A stretch of 64,000 nt of DNA, from assembly GCF_030813505.1 (NCBI RefSeq), contig NZ_JAUSUE010000004.1; one strand, written 5' to 3'. Source of the DNA: Pectinatus haikarae. Its GTDB lineage: Bacteria > Bacillota > Negativicutes > Selenomonadales > Selenomonadaceae. Shown one piece after another: positions 42,545-51,299 of this stretch. Within the stretch, counting starts at the first letter, position 1; each line of letters begins with the position of its first letter. A program made the translations under genes and the position numbers. Below the pieces are notes generated by a model. That model had not been told where the DNA came from. It searched no databases and saw nothing but the letters and a program-made list of their open reading frames with translations.

Positions 42545-42612
42545 AACCGCTGACAACTTTAGGCACTCAATGCAGATGTTTTTCATCTGCCAAGATCAGC
42601 CGGTTAGTGCTT
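42545..42612 (-). promoter_or_regulatory. Pseudoknot-like leader element with terminator before nrdJ
   Basis: On the minus strand AACCGGCTGA (42596-42605) pairs with TCAGCGGTT (42545-42553, one bulge), enclosing the perfect hairpin GCAGATG-AAAAA-CATCTGC. GCACT just outside the stem (42606-42610) can pair with AGTGC inside it (42563-42567), a pseudoknot. The outer stem is followed by CTTTTTG, so the fold could end transcription before nrdJ. No B12-box was found here. A second stem AACCACC/GGGTGGTT lies between it and nrdJ. Confidence 0.5.
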
Positions 42613-42654
42613 CCTGAAATGTTATTTAATAATATTTTGCTGTTGATATAAGTT

Positions 42655-42683
42655 ATTATAATTCAAAATCCCGTCAAAAGCAA
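42655..42683 (-). promoter_or_regulatory. Promoter of nrdJ
   Basis: On the minus strand TTGCTT (42678-42683) is followed after 17 bases by TATAAT (42655-42660), giving a leader of about 250 bases. Confidence 0.55.
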
Positions 42684-42700
42684 TATTATATTTATGAAAA

Positions 42701-42747
42701 GCACTAAATATAGTAAAATAGATATGATTAATAACTACATATTGAAC
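42701..42747 (-). promoter_or_regulatory. Tandem NrdR-box-like sites upstream of nrdJ
   Basis: Two 16-base sites resemble the NrdR box (consensus ACACTATATATAGTGT): GCACTAAATATAGTAA at 42701-42716 (12 of 16 matches) and, on the minus strand, GTTCAATATGTAGTTA at 42732-42747. They are 15 bases apart, 31 centre to centre, which is the spacing known for NrdR pairs. They sit just upstream of the -35 element. Confidence 0.55.
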
Positions 42748-42811
42748 ACCAAATGGTATGATTTTTGTTATTGCATAATAAATATTGTTTCATCAGAGAA
42801 ATCTGATTCAT

Positions 42812-42856
42812 AAAAAAGCTGTCGATGAAGCAGAAATCAGCTTCATCGACAGCTTT
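42812..42856 (-). terminator. Terminator of the Urt-like operon
   Basis: A perfect 17-base-pair stem (42815-42831 with 42840-42856, arms beginning AAAGCTGTCG) is followed by TTTTTTA on the minus strand, directly after the solute-binding gene. Confidence 0.92.
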
Positions 42857-42867
42857 GCAATATTTTG

Positions 42868-44046
42868 TTATTCAACTATTGGTTTTACTAAACCATCTGA
42901 TTTATTGACAATATCAAAAGTCAAATTACTGTTTACTTTGCCGATATAGCTGTTCAACCAAGCATGATGATTAGTCTCATCCATTTTTATTTCACCCGCT
43001 GGTGTATCTATTTTCAATCCTGATGCTGCTTTAATTATATCTGCGGCTGCACCAGAGTTTGCCTTAGCAATTGCGGCGGCCAACATATATACACCATGAT
43101 AAGCGCCTTCTGCCTGATTCGTAACAGTGGTATCCGTACCGAATTCTGCTTCATATTTTTCAATAAATTCCTTATTGGCGGGAGTATCAATGGTATTAAA
43201 ATAATCAAATGAAGAATATGTTCCTATAGCAGATTCACCGATACCTTTAACAGTGGCTTCACTGGTGGCTATGGCGCAAATAGGAAGTTGTTTAGGATCA
43301 AGGCCATATTGACTGTATTGTTTATAGAAGGGGACGGCACCATTTCCTGCTACTCCTGAGAAAACGACATCTGGCTTGGCTTCCTTTATTTTGTTAATCA
43401 CGGATGAAAAGTCTGTATAGGTGATAGGGACATATTCTTCACCAACAATTTCTCCGCCGTTTTCTTCGGCAATTTTTTTAGCATAGGCTATACTCTTTTT
43501 AGGAAATTCATAATCACTGCCAACAAAAAAGATTTTCTTGCCTAAATTTTTAATGATCCATGGTATATAAGCTTCTATCTGCTGACTGGGTACACTATTG
43601 GTATATAAAACATTGTTTGACGGTTTTTCTCCTTCATAAAATGTATTATATATGAGCAGTGAATCATTTTGTTCTATCGTTGGAATTACAGCCAGCCGCG
43701 TTGCTGAGGAATTTGTGCCGACAATGGCTGTTACACCGTCTTTCATGATCAATTCCTGCGCTTTTTGTGCCGCCAGATTGGGATCAGAGGCATAGTCCAT
43801 ATAAATCGGTTCTATTTTTTTGCCGTTTATTCCCCCATTGGCATTAATTTCTTCAATAGCCATTTTAGCGGAATTGGCCATAGGTGTTTCACTTATGGAA
43901 AAAGGTCCTGTTGTCGAATATAAAACGCCGATTTTTATATTATCTCCTAGACTGCTTTTTCCATCATCGCTTTTACCAGGACCGGTGCACCCTGCGAAAA
44001 ATAGGGATAAGCTTGCTGCTAAGAGTAGAAATAGAAATTTTTTCAT
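42868..44046 (-). CDS. Urea/amide-type ABC transporter substrate-binding lipoprotein (UrtA-like)
   Basis: The 392-residue product is a lipoprotein: a signal sequence ends in LFFAGC with the lipidated cysteine. It is a Leu/Ile/Val-type periplasmic-binding fold of the UrtA/FmdD subgroup (IKIGVLYSTTGPFSISETPM, AIEEINANGGINGKKI and VGTNSSATRLAVIP). Ligands in this subgroup include urea, short amides and amino acids. AGGAGG precedes the ATG at 44046; an upstream in-frame start at 44079 has no site. It is the last gene of the seven-gene operon, after the amidase rather than before the permeases. Confidence 0.9.
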   Translation of the reverse strand: MKKFLFLLLAASLSLFFAGCTGPGKSDDGKSSLGDNIKIGVLYSTTGPFSISETPMANSAKMAIEEINANGGINGKKIEPIYMDYASDPNLAAQKAQELIMKDGVTAIVGTNSSATRLAVIPTIEQNDSLLIYNTFYEGEKPSNNVLYTNSVPSQQIEAYIPWIIKNLGKKIFFVGSDYEFPKKSIAYAKKIAEENGGEIVGEEYVPITYTDFSSVINKIKEAKPDVVFSGVAGNGAVPFYKQYSQYGLDPKQLPICAIATSEATVKGIGESAIGTYSSFDYFNTIDTPANKEFIEKYEAEFGTDTTVTNQAEGAYHGVYMLAAAIAKANSGAAADIIKAASGLKIDTPAGEIKMDETNHHAWLNSYIGKVNSNLTFDIVNKSDGLVKPIVE

Positions 44047-44096
44047 TGTATCCTCCTGAATCAAATTTATAGTTTTCACTTTTTAATTAAATAAAA

Positions 44097-44978
44097 TCAA
44101 ATACTATTTGCTAAGTCCTTATACATGGCAGCGTATATTTCAGGTTTAAAATCAGGTGTTTTTTCATGATCATTTTTTTGATATATACTCCTGGTAGCTT
44201 TGGATAAATCTATAGTTGCCGTATACAGTCCTGTTTCCTGTGCATCAGGATCATTAAAATGATGTCCGCAATAATAAGCTACCTGTCCGTAAGTGCTGGA
44301 TGGACCCATGATGTTGCTGCCACCTGAAAAATCATTATACAGATCTATTCCTCCAAGATTCGCGGAGGCAATGTATATATCATTCATTATGACTGAAGCT
44401 TCTAAAGTGATTTGGGGTTTATTGGTATTGCGGGATTTGGCAAAAGCAGTTGCATTAATATAAAGTCTGCACCCTTTAGCGGCATAATATCTTATCAGTT
44501 CTGGGAAATTATAAGAATCGTAGCAGACGCCGCAGCCTATTCCTCCCCATGGAGTGTCTACTATAAGAGGAGTGCTGCCGTGTTTGGCCCAATTTGCTTC
44601 TTGCAGCGCCAGATGTATTTTCCGATATGCCATAACTTTTCCATTAGGCGCACATGTCACCAATGAATTATAGATATTATTTTGAAAAAGTTCCGGCATA
44701 CCAAACATCACGTAGATATTTTCTTTTTTAGCCTTTTCTGCAATTTTTTGTACTGACGGCCCTTTCATTGTTTCAGCCGCACACTTTTGCATTTTTGCGG
44801 TGCCTTTTGCAGTAGGCTCATCGTCATATCCAGTGAGACACATTTCCGGCATCACTATAAGGTCGCTGCCTTTTGCAGCCGCATGATCTATAAATTTCAT
44901 CATACGTTTCAAATTAGCTTCTTTATTCCCCCATTCAGTCTGAAAAGTAACTACCGATACTGTTATAATATCAAACAA
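44097..44978 (-). CDS. Nitrilase-superfamily carbon-nitrogen hydrolase
   Basis: The 293-residue product has the complete nitrilase triad: E in VMPEMCLTGYDDEPT, K in AYRKIHLALQE and the nucleophilic C in GCGVCYDSYNFPE. The family hydrolyses amides, N-carbamoyl compounds and nitriles; members include beta-ureidopropionase, N-carbamoylputrescine amidase and aliphatic amidases. The start is TTG at 44978, well placed after GAGGAG; longer in-frame starts up to 45032 would add residues not seen in the family. It lies in the Urt-like transporter operon beside a carbamoyl hydrolase, so the imported compound probably carries an amide or ureido group. Confidence 0.88.
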   Translation of the reverse strand: MFDIITVSVVTFQTEWGNKEANLKRMMKFIDHAAAKGSDLIVMPEMCLTGYDDEPTAKGTAKMQKCAAETMKGPSVQKIAEKAKKENIYVMFGMPELFQNNIYNSLVTCAPNGKVMAYRKIHLALQEANWAKHGSTPLIVDTPWGGIGCGVCYDSYNFPELIRYYAAKGCRLYINATAFAKSRNTNKPQITLEASVIMNDIYIASANLGGIDLYNDFSGGSNIMGPSSTYGQVAYYCGHHFNDPDAQETGLYTATIDLSKATRSIYQKNDHEKTPDFKPEIYAAMYKDLANSI

Positions 44979-45048
44979 TGTCTCGCTCCTCTCTTTGCTG
45001 TATAGTGCCGAAATATCCACTAAAAACGGCACAAAAATTCAATGGATT

Positions 45049-45741
45049 TTATACACTCAAATATTTTACACTTATTTCATCCGTCAGTTCTTCTATTTTA
45101 CCGGCTTTAACAATGCTTCCCTTTTGAATAATGACAAATTTGCTGCCCAATTTTTTGGCGAATTTTAAATTTTGTTCTACGATAATGACCGGAATATGTT
45201 TTTCTTTATGATATAACATCAATATATCAGATATATGCGTTACGATATTGGGCTGGATACCTTCTGTCGGTTCATCAAGCATAAGTATATCCGGTTCCCC
45301 CATCAGTGCTCTGGCTATGGCGAGCTGTTGCTGCTGTCCTCCTGAAAGCACACCGCCTTTTCGTACCATATGTTCTGTAAGAATCGGGAAATATTCCAGT
45401 ATTTCACGAAGCTTTTTTTCATAGTCCACTTTATGATATAATGCACCCATTTCAAGATTTTCAGCTACCGTCAGATCGGGAAAGATTTCCCTTCCCTGCG
45501 GTACATAAGCGATGCCCTTTTGAGAGCGCCGTGCTGCAGAATATTTTGTTATATTCTGTTCTTTGAAATATAATGTGCCTTTTATTGGCAGAATTCCCAT
45601 TATGCCTTTCAATAAGGTCGTTTTCCCCACTCCGTTGCGCCCAAGAATAAAGAGACGGTCGTCTTTGTTGACGGAAAAGGAAATATCTGCCACTATATTT
45701 CCTGCACCATAGCTAACGGAAATATTTTTTACTTCCATCAT
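45049..45741 (-). CDS. Branched-chain amino acid/urea-type ABC transporter ATPase (UrtE/LivF-like)
   Basis: The 230-residue product has Walker A (GRNGVGKTTLLKG), the ABC signature LSGGQQQQLAIARAL and Walker B (ILMLDEPTEGIQP), with the C-terminal pattern of LivF/UrtE ATPases. The GRNGVGKTT form of Walker A and EGIQPNIV are typical of that group. Start is uncertain: ATG at 45741 is annotated, while ATGs at 45762-45765 overlap the preceding gene by about 20 bases. Confidence 0.92.
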   Translation of the reverse strand: MMEVKNISVSYGAGNIVADISFSVNKDDRLFILGRNGVGKTTLLKGIMGILPIKGTLYFKEQNITKYSAARRSQKGIAYVPQGREIFPDLTVAENLEMGALYHKVDYEKKLREILEYFPILTEHMVRKGGVLSGGQQQQLAIARALMGEPDILMLDEPTEGIQPNIVTHISDILMLYHKEKHIPVIIVEQNLKFAKKLGSKFVIIQKGSIVKAGKIEELTDEISVKYLSV

Positions 45742-45745
45742 CGTT

Positions 45746-46495
45746 TTACACCGGTCCTTCATCATCAGTTTTTAAGTATACTTTTATAACTTCAGGGTTA
45801 TGCGATATTTCATCATATGTACCTTCAGCTAAAATTTTCCCTTGATTTAGAACAGTGACGGTTTTTGCTATTTGTTTGATAAAATCCATGTCATGTTCTA
45901 CAACAATAACTGTTTTATCGTGCATAATTTCTTTTATCATTTCACCTGTCTTATATGTTTCATCATCGGTCATGCCCGCTGCCGGTTCGTCAAGAGTTAT
46001 AATATCAGGGTCCTGGGCTAATATCATGCCCATTTCCAACCATTGTCTTTGACCATGTGATAAAAAACATGGCAGCATTTCTTTTTGAGTGACAAGATTA
46101 ATTTTTTCTAAAATATTATAAATACGTTTTTTTATCGTTGAAGTTCTGCGAAAAAAAAATGTTTGCAATAGTTTATTATGGCCTGACAGTGCCACCTCAA
46201 GATTTTCGTAAACGGTCATATTATCGAATACATTCGGCCCTTGAAATTTTCTGCCTATTTTATACTTATCCGAAATTTCATAAGGAGTTTTACCTGCCAG
46301 ATTGTTTCCTTCCAAAAGTATTTCACCATCAGCGGGCTTGGTTTTTCCTGTCAGCATATCTATGACAGTGGTTTTTCCGGCACCATTTGGACCGATAATT
46401 ACACGTGTTTCACCTTTTTCTATTACCATATTAATTTTGTCGACAGCTTTAAATCCATTGAATTCTGCAGTCAGGTTTTTTAATTCGAGAAACAT
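45746..46495 (-). CDS. Branched-chain amino acid/urea-type ABC transporter ATPase (UrtD/LivG-like)
   Basis: The 249-residue product has Walker A (GPNGAGKTTVIDMLTG), the unusual ABC signature LSHGQRQWLEMGMIL and Walker B (IITLDEPAAGMTDDE). LSHGQxQWLE is characteristic of the urea-transporter ATPase UrtD rather than of LivG, which supports a ureido or amide substrate. FQGPNVFDNMTVYENL also fits. It begins four bases after the permease stop. Confidence 0.93.
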   Translation of the reverse strand: MFLELKNLTAEFNGFKAVDKINMVIEKGETRVIIGPNGAGKTTVIDMLTGKTKPADGEILLEGNNLAGKTPYEISDKYKIGRKFQGPNVFDNMTVYENLEVALSGHNKLLQTFFFRRTSTIKKRIYNILEKINLVTQKEMLPCFLSHGQRQWLEMGMILAQDPDIITLDEPAAGMTDDETYKTGEMIKEIMHDKTVIVVEHDMDFIKQIAKTVTVLNQGKILAEGTYDEISHNPEVIKVYLKTDDEGPV

Positions 46496-46498
46496 GTA

Positions 46499-47581
46499 TT
46501 ATACCTCCGCTTCACGATTAGTAATTTTGGTTTCCTTTTTTTCACTGCCGTGAACTCGTCGCATATATTGCCATTCTACCAGGCTTCCTATAAGCCCCTT
46601 AGGCATCAGCATAACAATCAGCAGCAGACATATTCCCAAAATGATCTGCCACATTCCGCCGAAAATGCCCGATAAGGTATTTTGTAAAAAATTTACCAGC
46701 AGTGCACCAACCATAGCGCCTGTAAAATTTCCTCTGCCGCCGACAGCCAGCCAAATTATCACCATCGTGGAAAACATGACACCTGAACTGTCTATTGATA
46801 CGAAGGAGGCTATGGGAACATACAACATTCCTGCATAACCTGCCACAGCTGCGGAAATTGCAAAAGTAACAGTCTTGAATACGGCAGGGTCATAACTGAG
46901 AAATTGTACTCGAGGTTCATTGTCCCGGATAGCATGGATAATTTGGCCAAAACGTATTTTATGGAGCCAGAGACAAAATAAATAGATAAAAATCAGTGAA
47001 ATAAATGCTATATAGTACCAGTCAATAATAGTGATTTTACTGCCGAAAAGCCGCAGGGTCATAACACCTGTAGCTATACCATTAATGCCGCTGGCACCGC
47101 CGGTGTATGTCTGCTGATTGACTATGAATAGTTCAAAAAGGGCTACAAATGCCAATGTAATTATATTGTAAAATACACCTTTTATTTGACTTTTGAATAT
47201 AAAATAACCCAGCAGCAGCGCTATAATTATGGGAACAGCCACACTGAGAATTATGGCTGAGGCAGGATTTTGTAAAGGAGCAAAAAACCATGGAAGCTCT
47301 GTTATGCCACCAAATGACATAAATGCAGGGAGACCTTTTTGTATAGCCATTGATATGCCGAAGATGTAACTTCCTATGCCAAAGAATATTGCAAAACCAA
47401 GATTCATAAGCCCAGCTTCCCCCCAAAGTATATCAAGGCCCAATGCAAGGATAATATATGTAATAAACTTCCCGAAAATTTGCACACTGTATAAAGATGA
47501 TACAAAAGGAATAATCAACAGCATTATGAAAATTGCCAGAGCTATATATTTATCAACAGTAATATTTTTTAACTTACTCAT
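46499..47581 (-). CDS. ABC transporter permease (UrtC/LivM-like)
   Basis: The 360-residue membrane protein has about ten hydrophobic segments. LGLDILWGEAGLMNLG at the N-terminal side and GGRGNFTGAMVGALLVNFL near the C-terminus are conserved in LivM/UrtC permeases. A GGASGINGIATG loop lies in the middle, and the C-terminal tail is charged (KKETKITNREAEV). It follows the first permease by 12 bases on the minus strand. Confidence 0.92.
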   Translation of the reverse strand: MSKLKNITVDKYIALAIFIMLLIIPFVSSLYSVQIFGKFITYIILALGLDILWGEAGLMNLGFAIFFGIGSYIFGISMAIQKGLPAFMSFGGITELPWFFAPLQNPASAIILSVAVPIIIALLLGYFIFKSQIKGVFYNIITLAFVALFELFIVNQQTYTGGASGINGIATGVMTLRLFGSKITIIDWYYIAFISLIFIYLFCLWLHKIRFGQIIHAIRDNEPRVQFLSYDPAVFKTVTFAISAAVAGYAGMLYVPIASFVSIDSSGVMFSTMVIIWLAVGGRGNFTGAMVGALLVNFLQNTLSGIFGGMWQIILGICLLLIVMLMPKGLIGSLVEWQYMRRVHGSEKKETKITNREAEV

Positions 47582-47593
47582 TATTCTTTCTCC

Positions 47594-48457
47594 TCAACGT
47601 TTATCCTTGGCAAAAAACAGTCCCTGCGGTTTGAAACGTATAATGATGATTATTATTATGAAAATCAGCAGTTTAGCTGTTATTTCACTCATATATCCAG
47701 CCATTACAGTTGAAGATTCACTGATAACGAAGGAACCTAAAAAACTGCCAAATATGGAATTCAATCCTCCAAGAACAACAACAAGGAAACTATCGACGAT
47801 ATAAGATAATCCCATATCCGGTGTCACACTTTTAATAGGAGCTATCAGCGCTCCGGCAATACCGGCTAACATGCTGCCATAGGTAAATGTTATATTATCT
47901 ATTTTTTGCGAATCGACTCCCAGACATTGCACCATAGTACGGTTTTGCACATTAGCTCTGATCTGCATGCCAAATTTTGTTTTGGTCAGCATTAGCATTG
48001 TTCCTGCTAATATCAAAATGGATACAACAATTAAAAGGAGATTATATATGGGAATAACTATGTTTCCCATATTCAAAGCGGCATTTATAGGAAGTGCCAT
48101 CAACTGATCTTCCGGGCCGAAGATAGAACGTATGGTCTGCTGAAAGATATAACTTAAAGCGAAAGTAGCCAATAGTGTTTCGGCCACTCTGCCGTATAAT
48201 CGTCTGATGATGAATTTCTCGGTAATTGCACCGATGATTCCTGTAAAAACCGCCGCTGTCAGAACAGCGATTATAAAAGGAAAATGAAATTGATTTATAG
48301 AGACACAGGCACTGTAAGCTCCCAGCATGATGAATTCTCCATGTGCCATATTAACTACATCCAAAAGGCCGAATATAATTACTAGACCACTGGCCGCTAA
48401 AAATAAAACAGCCGTATTTGTAAGTCCGTTTATTATCTGTGATACTAACAGCTCCAT
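47594..48457 (-). CDS. ABC transporter permease (UrtB/LivH-like)
   Basis: The 287-residue membrane protein matches LivH/UrtB permeases: SGLVIIFGLLDVVNMAHGEFIMLGAY near the N-terminus (read across about residues 23-48), KTKFGMQIRANVQNRTMVQCLG, and VVVLGGLNSIFGSFLGSFVI. RANVQNR is close to the RAVxQNR form seen in UrtB. It is the second gene of the operon, 77 bases after the M20 hydrolase. Confidence 0.92.
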   Translation of the reverse strand: MELLVSQIINGLTNTAVLFLAASGLVIIFGLLDVVNMAHGEFIMLGAYSACVSINQFHFPFIIAVLTAAVFTGIIGAITEKFIIRRLYGRVAETLLATFALSYIFQQTIRSIFGPEDQLMALPINAALNMGNIVIPIYNLLLIVVSILILAGTMLMLTKTKFGMQIRANVQNRTMVQCLGVDSQKIDNITFTYGSMLAGIAGALIAPIKSVTPDMGLSYIVDSFLVVVLGGLNSIFGSFLGSFVISESSTVMAGYMSEITAKLLIFIIIIIIIRFKPQGLFFAKDKR

Positions 48458-48534
48458 TGTCTGTTCCCTCCCAAATTGCCAACTGCCGTAAGCAGCCGTC
48501 TTGATCGATGAGAATAATTGGAATAAAAATATTC

Positions 48535-49773
48535 TTATTCGTTGATCGTTTTTTCTGTAAGACGCAGGAATGCAGCTATAGCTGTCTCCAAATCTTTATC
48601 AGGAGTATTCTCTTCCTTGCAGTGTGATAATCCGCTTGCAGACATAGTAAACATCATAATGGATGGCAATATTTTAGCCATTTCGGCAGCATCATGAAGT
48701 GGACCTGAAAAAATAGATGTAGCTTCTCCTGTTTCTTCTTTTACCGCTTCCCTGCACAATTCGGTCAAGTGTGTATCAAAAATTGTTGGAGGAATGCTCC
48801 AGACAGGCTCAAATACTACGTCTACTTTATTATCAGCAGCTGCCTTCATACAAGCGATTCGCGCTTCTTCATAAATTTTTTCGAGTATATTTGCATCTAT
48901 TGAACGTTGGTCAAGTGATATCATGCATTCTCCGGGAAAGATAGTAACTATATCCGGGAAAACTTTTACTTTTCCCACGGTACAGTAGGCATTGTGCTTA
49001 AGTCCTATTTCACGAAAAGCCAAGGATGCCTGCGCAGCTGCCAAAAATGCATCGCGGCGCATAGAAATCGGTGCACCGGAATGCGCCGGCTGGCCTTTGA
49101 AGGTAATATACTGACGTTCACATCCTGTGATTCCGTAAACACAAGCTGCTGATTTTCCCTGACTCTCCAATACGGGAGCCTGTTCAATATGCAGTTCTAA
49201 ATAACTTTTGATATGTTTGTCCATGAATTCCTTACGTGCATTAGGAAAAGCTTCAATATTTAAATTATATCTTTTCAGTGCATCGGTAAATGCTATACCG
49301 TTATTATCTTTAAGCTTTGCTGCTTCATTTATATCGAGTGCACCGCTCACTGCTGAAGAACCTATACAGCTTCTACCAAATCGTGCACCCTCTTCATCGG
49401 CCCAGCTGACAACATACAACGTCTTTTTGGGTTTTTTGCCATTTTTGCCATAACGTTTTATTCCACCCATGCCTGCTACTACACCTAGAGCACCATCAAG
49501 CCATCCACCGTTTGGGACACAATCCAAGTGGCTGCCGATCAGTATCGCTTCGTTTATTTCTCCTTGTATTTTTGCCCAAACATTATTGGCTGAATCAACA
49601 CTTATTTCAGCACCTTCAAGTTTCATTTTCTTCTTGAACCAATCCTGTGCTTTATCCCATGTTGGTGTCCATGCAACCCGATGCGCACCATCTGCATCTG
49701 AAGTCAATGATGCCAATTCCCGCAGGTCTTTTATGACGTCTTTTGCCGAATCTTTCCATGCTGGCTGTGTCAT
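48535..49773 (-). CDS. M20 N-carbamoyl amino acid hydrolase (beta-ureidopropionase/HyuC-like)
   Basis: The 412-residue zinc hydrolase shows GSHLDCVPNGGWLDGALGVVAG, ADEEGARFGRSCIGSSAV, ELHIEQAPVLESQG and GPLHDAAEMAKILPS, in the metal-ligand order of the HyuC/AllC/beta-ureidopropionase group. It would remove CO2 and ammonia from an N-carbamoyl amino acid. Compared with the hydrolase at 24951 it is clearly divergent, so the two are paralogues with different substrates. AAGGAGAG precedes the ATG. It is first in the transporter operon, just after an intrinsic terminator, so read-through or antitermination may set its expression. Confidence 0.88.
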   Translation of the reverse strand: MTQPAWKDSAKDVIKDLRELASLTSDADGAHRVAWTPTWDKAQDWFKKKMKLEGAEISVDSANNVWAKIQGEINEAILIGSHLDCVPNGGWLDGALGVVAGMGGIKRYGKNGKKPKKTLYVVSWADEEGARFGRSCIGSSAVSGALDINEAAKLKDNNGIAFTDALKRYNLNIEAFPNARKEFMDKHIKSYLELHIEQAPVLESQGKSAACVYGITGCERQYITFKGQPAHSGAPISMRRDAFLAAAQASLAFREIGLKHNAYCTVGKVKVFPDIVTIFPGECMISLDQRSIDANILEKIYEEARIACMKAAADNKVDVVFEPVWSIPPTIFDTHLTELCREAVKEETGEATSIFSGPLHDAAEMAKILPSIMMFTMSASGLSHCKEENTPDKDLETAIAAFLRLTEKTINE

Positions 49774-49794
49774 TTTTGTCTTATCTCTCCTTAT

Positions 49795-49835
49795 AAAAAA
49801 AGATGCCTATCCGATAAAATCGAATAAGCATCTTT
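49795..49835 (-). terminator. Terminator or attenuator abutting the ribosome site of the M20 hydrolase gene
   Basis: On the minus strand AAAGATGC with TTATTCGAT pairs with ATCGGATA and GCATCTTT in a long near-perfect stem, followed by seven T, then AAGGAGAG of the next gene. There is no room for a promoter between the hairpin and that gene. Confidence 0.8.
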
Positions 49836-49863
49836 GCTCAACACTGATTTAATTACAGGTCAT

Positions 49864-49892
49864 AGTATACTAAATATTTTTCTTATTGTATA
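49864..49892 (-). promoter_or_regulatory. Possible promoter of the Urt-like operon
   Basis: On the minus strand TATACA (49887-49892) and TATACT (49864-49869) are 17 bases apart, upstream of the terminator at 49795-49835. Use of this promoter would make that hairpin an attenuator. Confidence 0.4.
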
Positions 49893-49944
49893 TGTATAAA
49901 ACTAACAAAAAGGACTGAGTGGATTTGTTAAGTATGACATTAGC

Positions 49945-51273
49945 CTACATATACTGCGCATCGACCCATGAAAGGACAGCATCCATTTTTTGCATTTCTT
50001 CTTCGAGCTGGACCTCGGTTATGATCAGCGGAGGAGCCACGAGAAGCATATTTTCATGGGAGTAAGTCATGAAAAATTTCTTTTTCAGCTGACCGATGAT
50101 TGATGCCATGATGCCTTTAGGATCAGTTCCGTAGTCGACAAGCGGTTTTCTCGTCATCTTGTCCTTTACAAGCTCAATAGCTGAAAAAAGACCTATATAA
50201 CGGACATCACCCACGCAGGGATGTTTTTCTTTCAGATTCTCCAAAATAGTGCCCAGGACTTTACCGACCTTTTGAACATTGTCAAGCACATGATGCTCTT
50301 GATAGTACTGGACGCAGGCGACACCTGCGGCACAAGACAGAGGATGTCCGCTGTAAGTGAGTCCGCAAGAAAGAAAATGGTCATCGAAATATTCGGCAAT
50401 ACGACTGGATATCCCCACTCCGCCCAACTGTGTATAGCCGCAGGTAACTCCTTTGGCAAAAGTGACAAGATCAGGTTTTATGCCCCAGTGTTCAAACGCA
50501 AACATTTTTCCTGTTCTGCCAAAACCTGCCATAACTTCATCACATATCATCATGATACCAAATTCATCGCAGATCGCCCGCACACCCTGTAAATATCCAT
50601 CAGGCGGTATTATAACACCATTTGATCCGGTGATCGTTTCCATAACTATAGCTGCGACATCATTGGGGTTTTCGTAGATTATTTGTTCACGCAGTTTACT
50701 TACGTAAAAATCAGCGGCTTCTTTTGATGAAGCAAATTTGATTTTTTCCTGATAGACATACGGATCAAAAAATTTTACAAAACCGGGTATACCCGGCTCA
50801 AGAGGATAGCGGCGCGGTTCACCGGTAAGATTGCCTGCACCAAAAGATGAGCCGTGATAACTGCGGTAACGGCTGAATATCTTTTTCCGGCCCGTATATA
50901 GTCTGGCTATTTTTATAGCGTTTTCATTTGCGTCAGCTCCGGCGTTAGTAAAAAAGATTTTACCAAAATTATCGGGCAGCAATTTTACAATCATTTCTGC
51001 CAAATCAGCCCTGCTCTTTACAGCTATAGCAGGAGATAAAAAACAAAATTCATCGGCCTGTTTTTTTATAGCAGCAGCTATTTCCCGATTCCCATGTCCA
51101 AGATTCATATTTACAAGTTGAGAGGACATATCCGTATAGCGGTTACCCTCATAATCCCAATAATATATATTATCGCTTTTTTCCGCGACCACAGGATTGA
51201 GATTTCCCTGTTTGGACCACGACTGAATACTATAGCGCAATGACTTTTTTTTGATTTCTTCCGATATAGACAT
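49945..51273 (-). CDS. Class III pyridoxal-phosphate aminotransferase (omega-amino acid type)
   Basis: The 442-residue product is a class III aminotransferase like beta-alanine/taurine:pyruvate transaminases: MSSQLVNMNLGHGNREI, FTNAGADANENAIKIAR, SYHGSSFGAGNLTGEPRR, the cofactor motif CDEVMAGFGRTGKMFAFEHWG, and TFAKGVTCGYTQLGG with the PLP lysine. It moves the terminal amino group of an omega- or beta-amino acid to pyruvate, giving a semialdehyde. GGGGAGGAA precedes the ATG. Terminator-like hairpins stand on both sides of the gene. Its context suggests it takes the amino acid freed by the hydrolases. Confidence 0.9.
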   Translation of the reverse strand: MSISEEIKKKSLRYSIQSWSKQGNLNPVVAEKSDNIYYWDYEGNRYTDMSSQLVNMNLGHGNREIAAAIKKQADEFCFLSPAIAVKSRADLAEMIVKLLPDNFGKIFFTNAGADANENAIKIARLYTGRKKIFSRYRSYHGSSFGAGNLTGEPRRYPLEPGIPGFVKFFDPYVYQEKIKFASSKEAADFYVSKLREQIIYENPNDVAAIVMETITGSNGVIIPPDGYLQGVRAICDEFGIMMICDEVMAGFGRTGKMFAFEHWGIKPDLVTFAKGVTCGYTQLGGVGISSRIAEYFDDHFLSCGLTYSGHPLSCAAGVACVQYYQEHHVLDNVQKVGKVLGTILENLKEKHPCVGDVRYIGLFSAIELVKDKMTRKPLVDYGTDPKGIMASIIGQLKKKFFMTYSHENMLLVAPPLIITEVQLEEEMQKMDAVLSWVDAQYM

Positions 51274-51299
51274 TTATATTCCTCCCCAAAATTGGCAAA

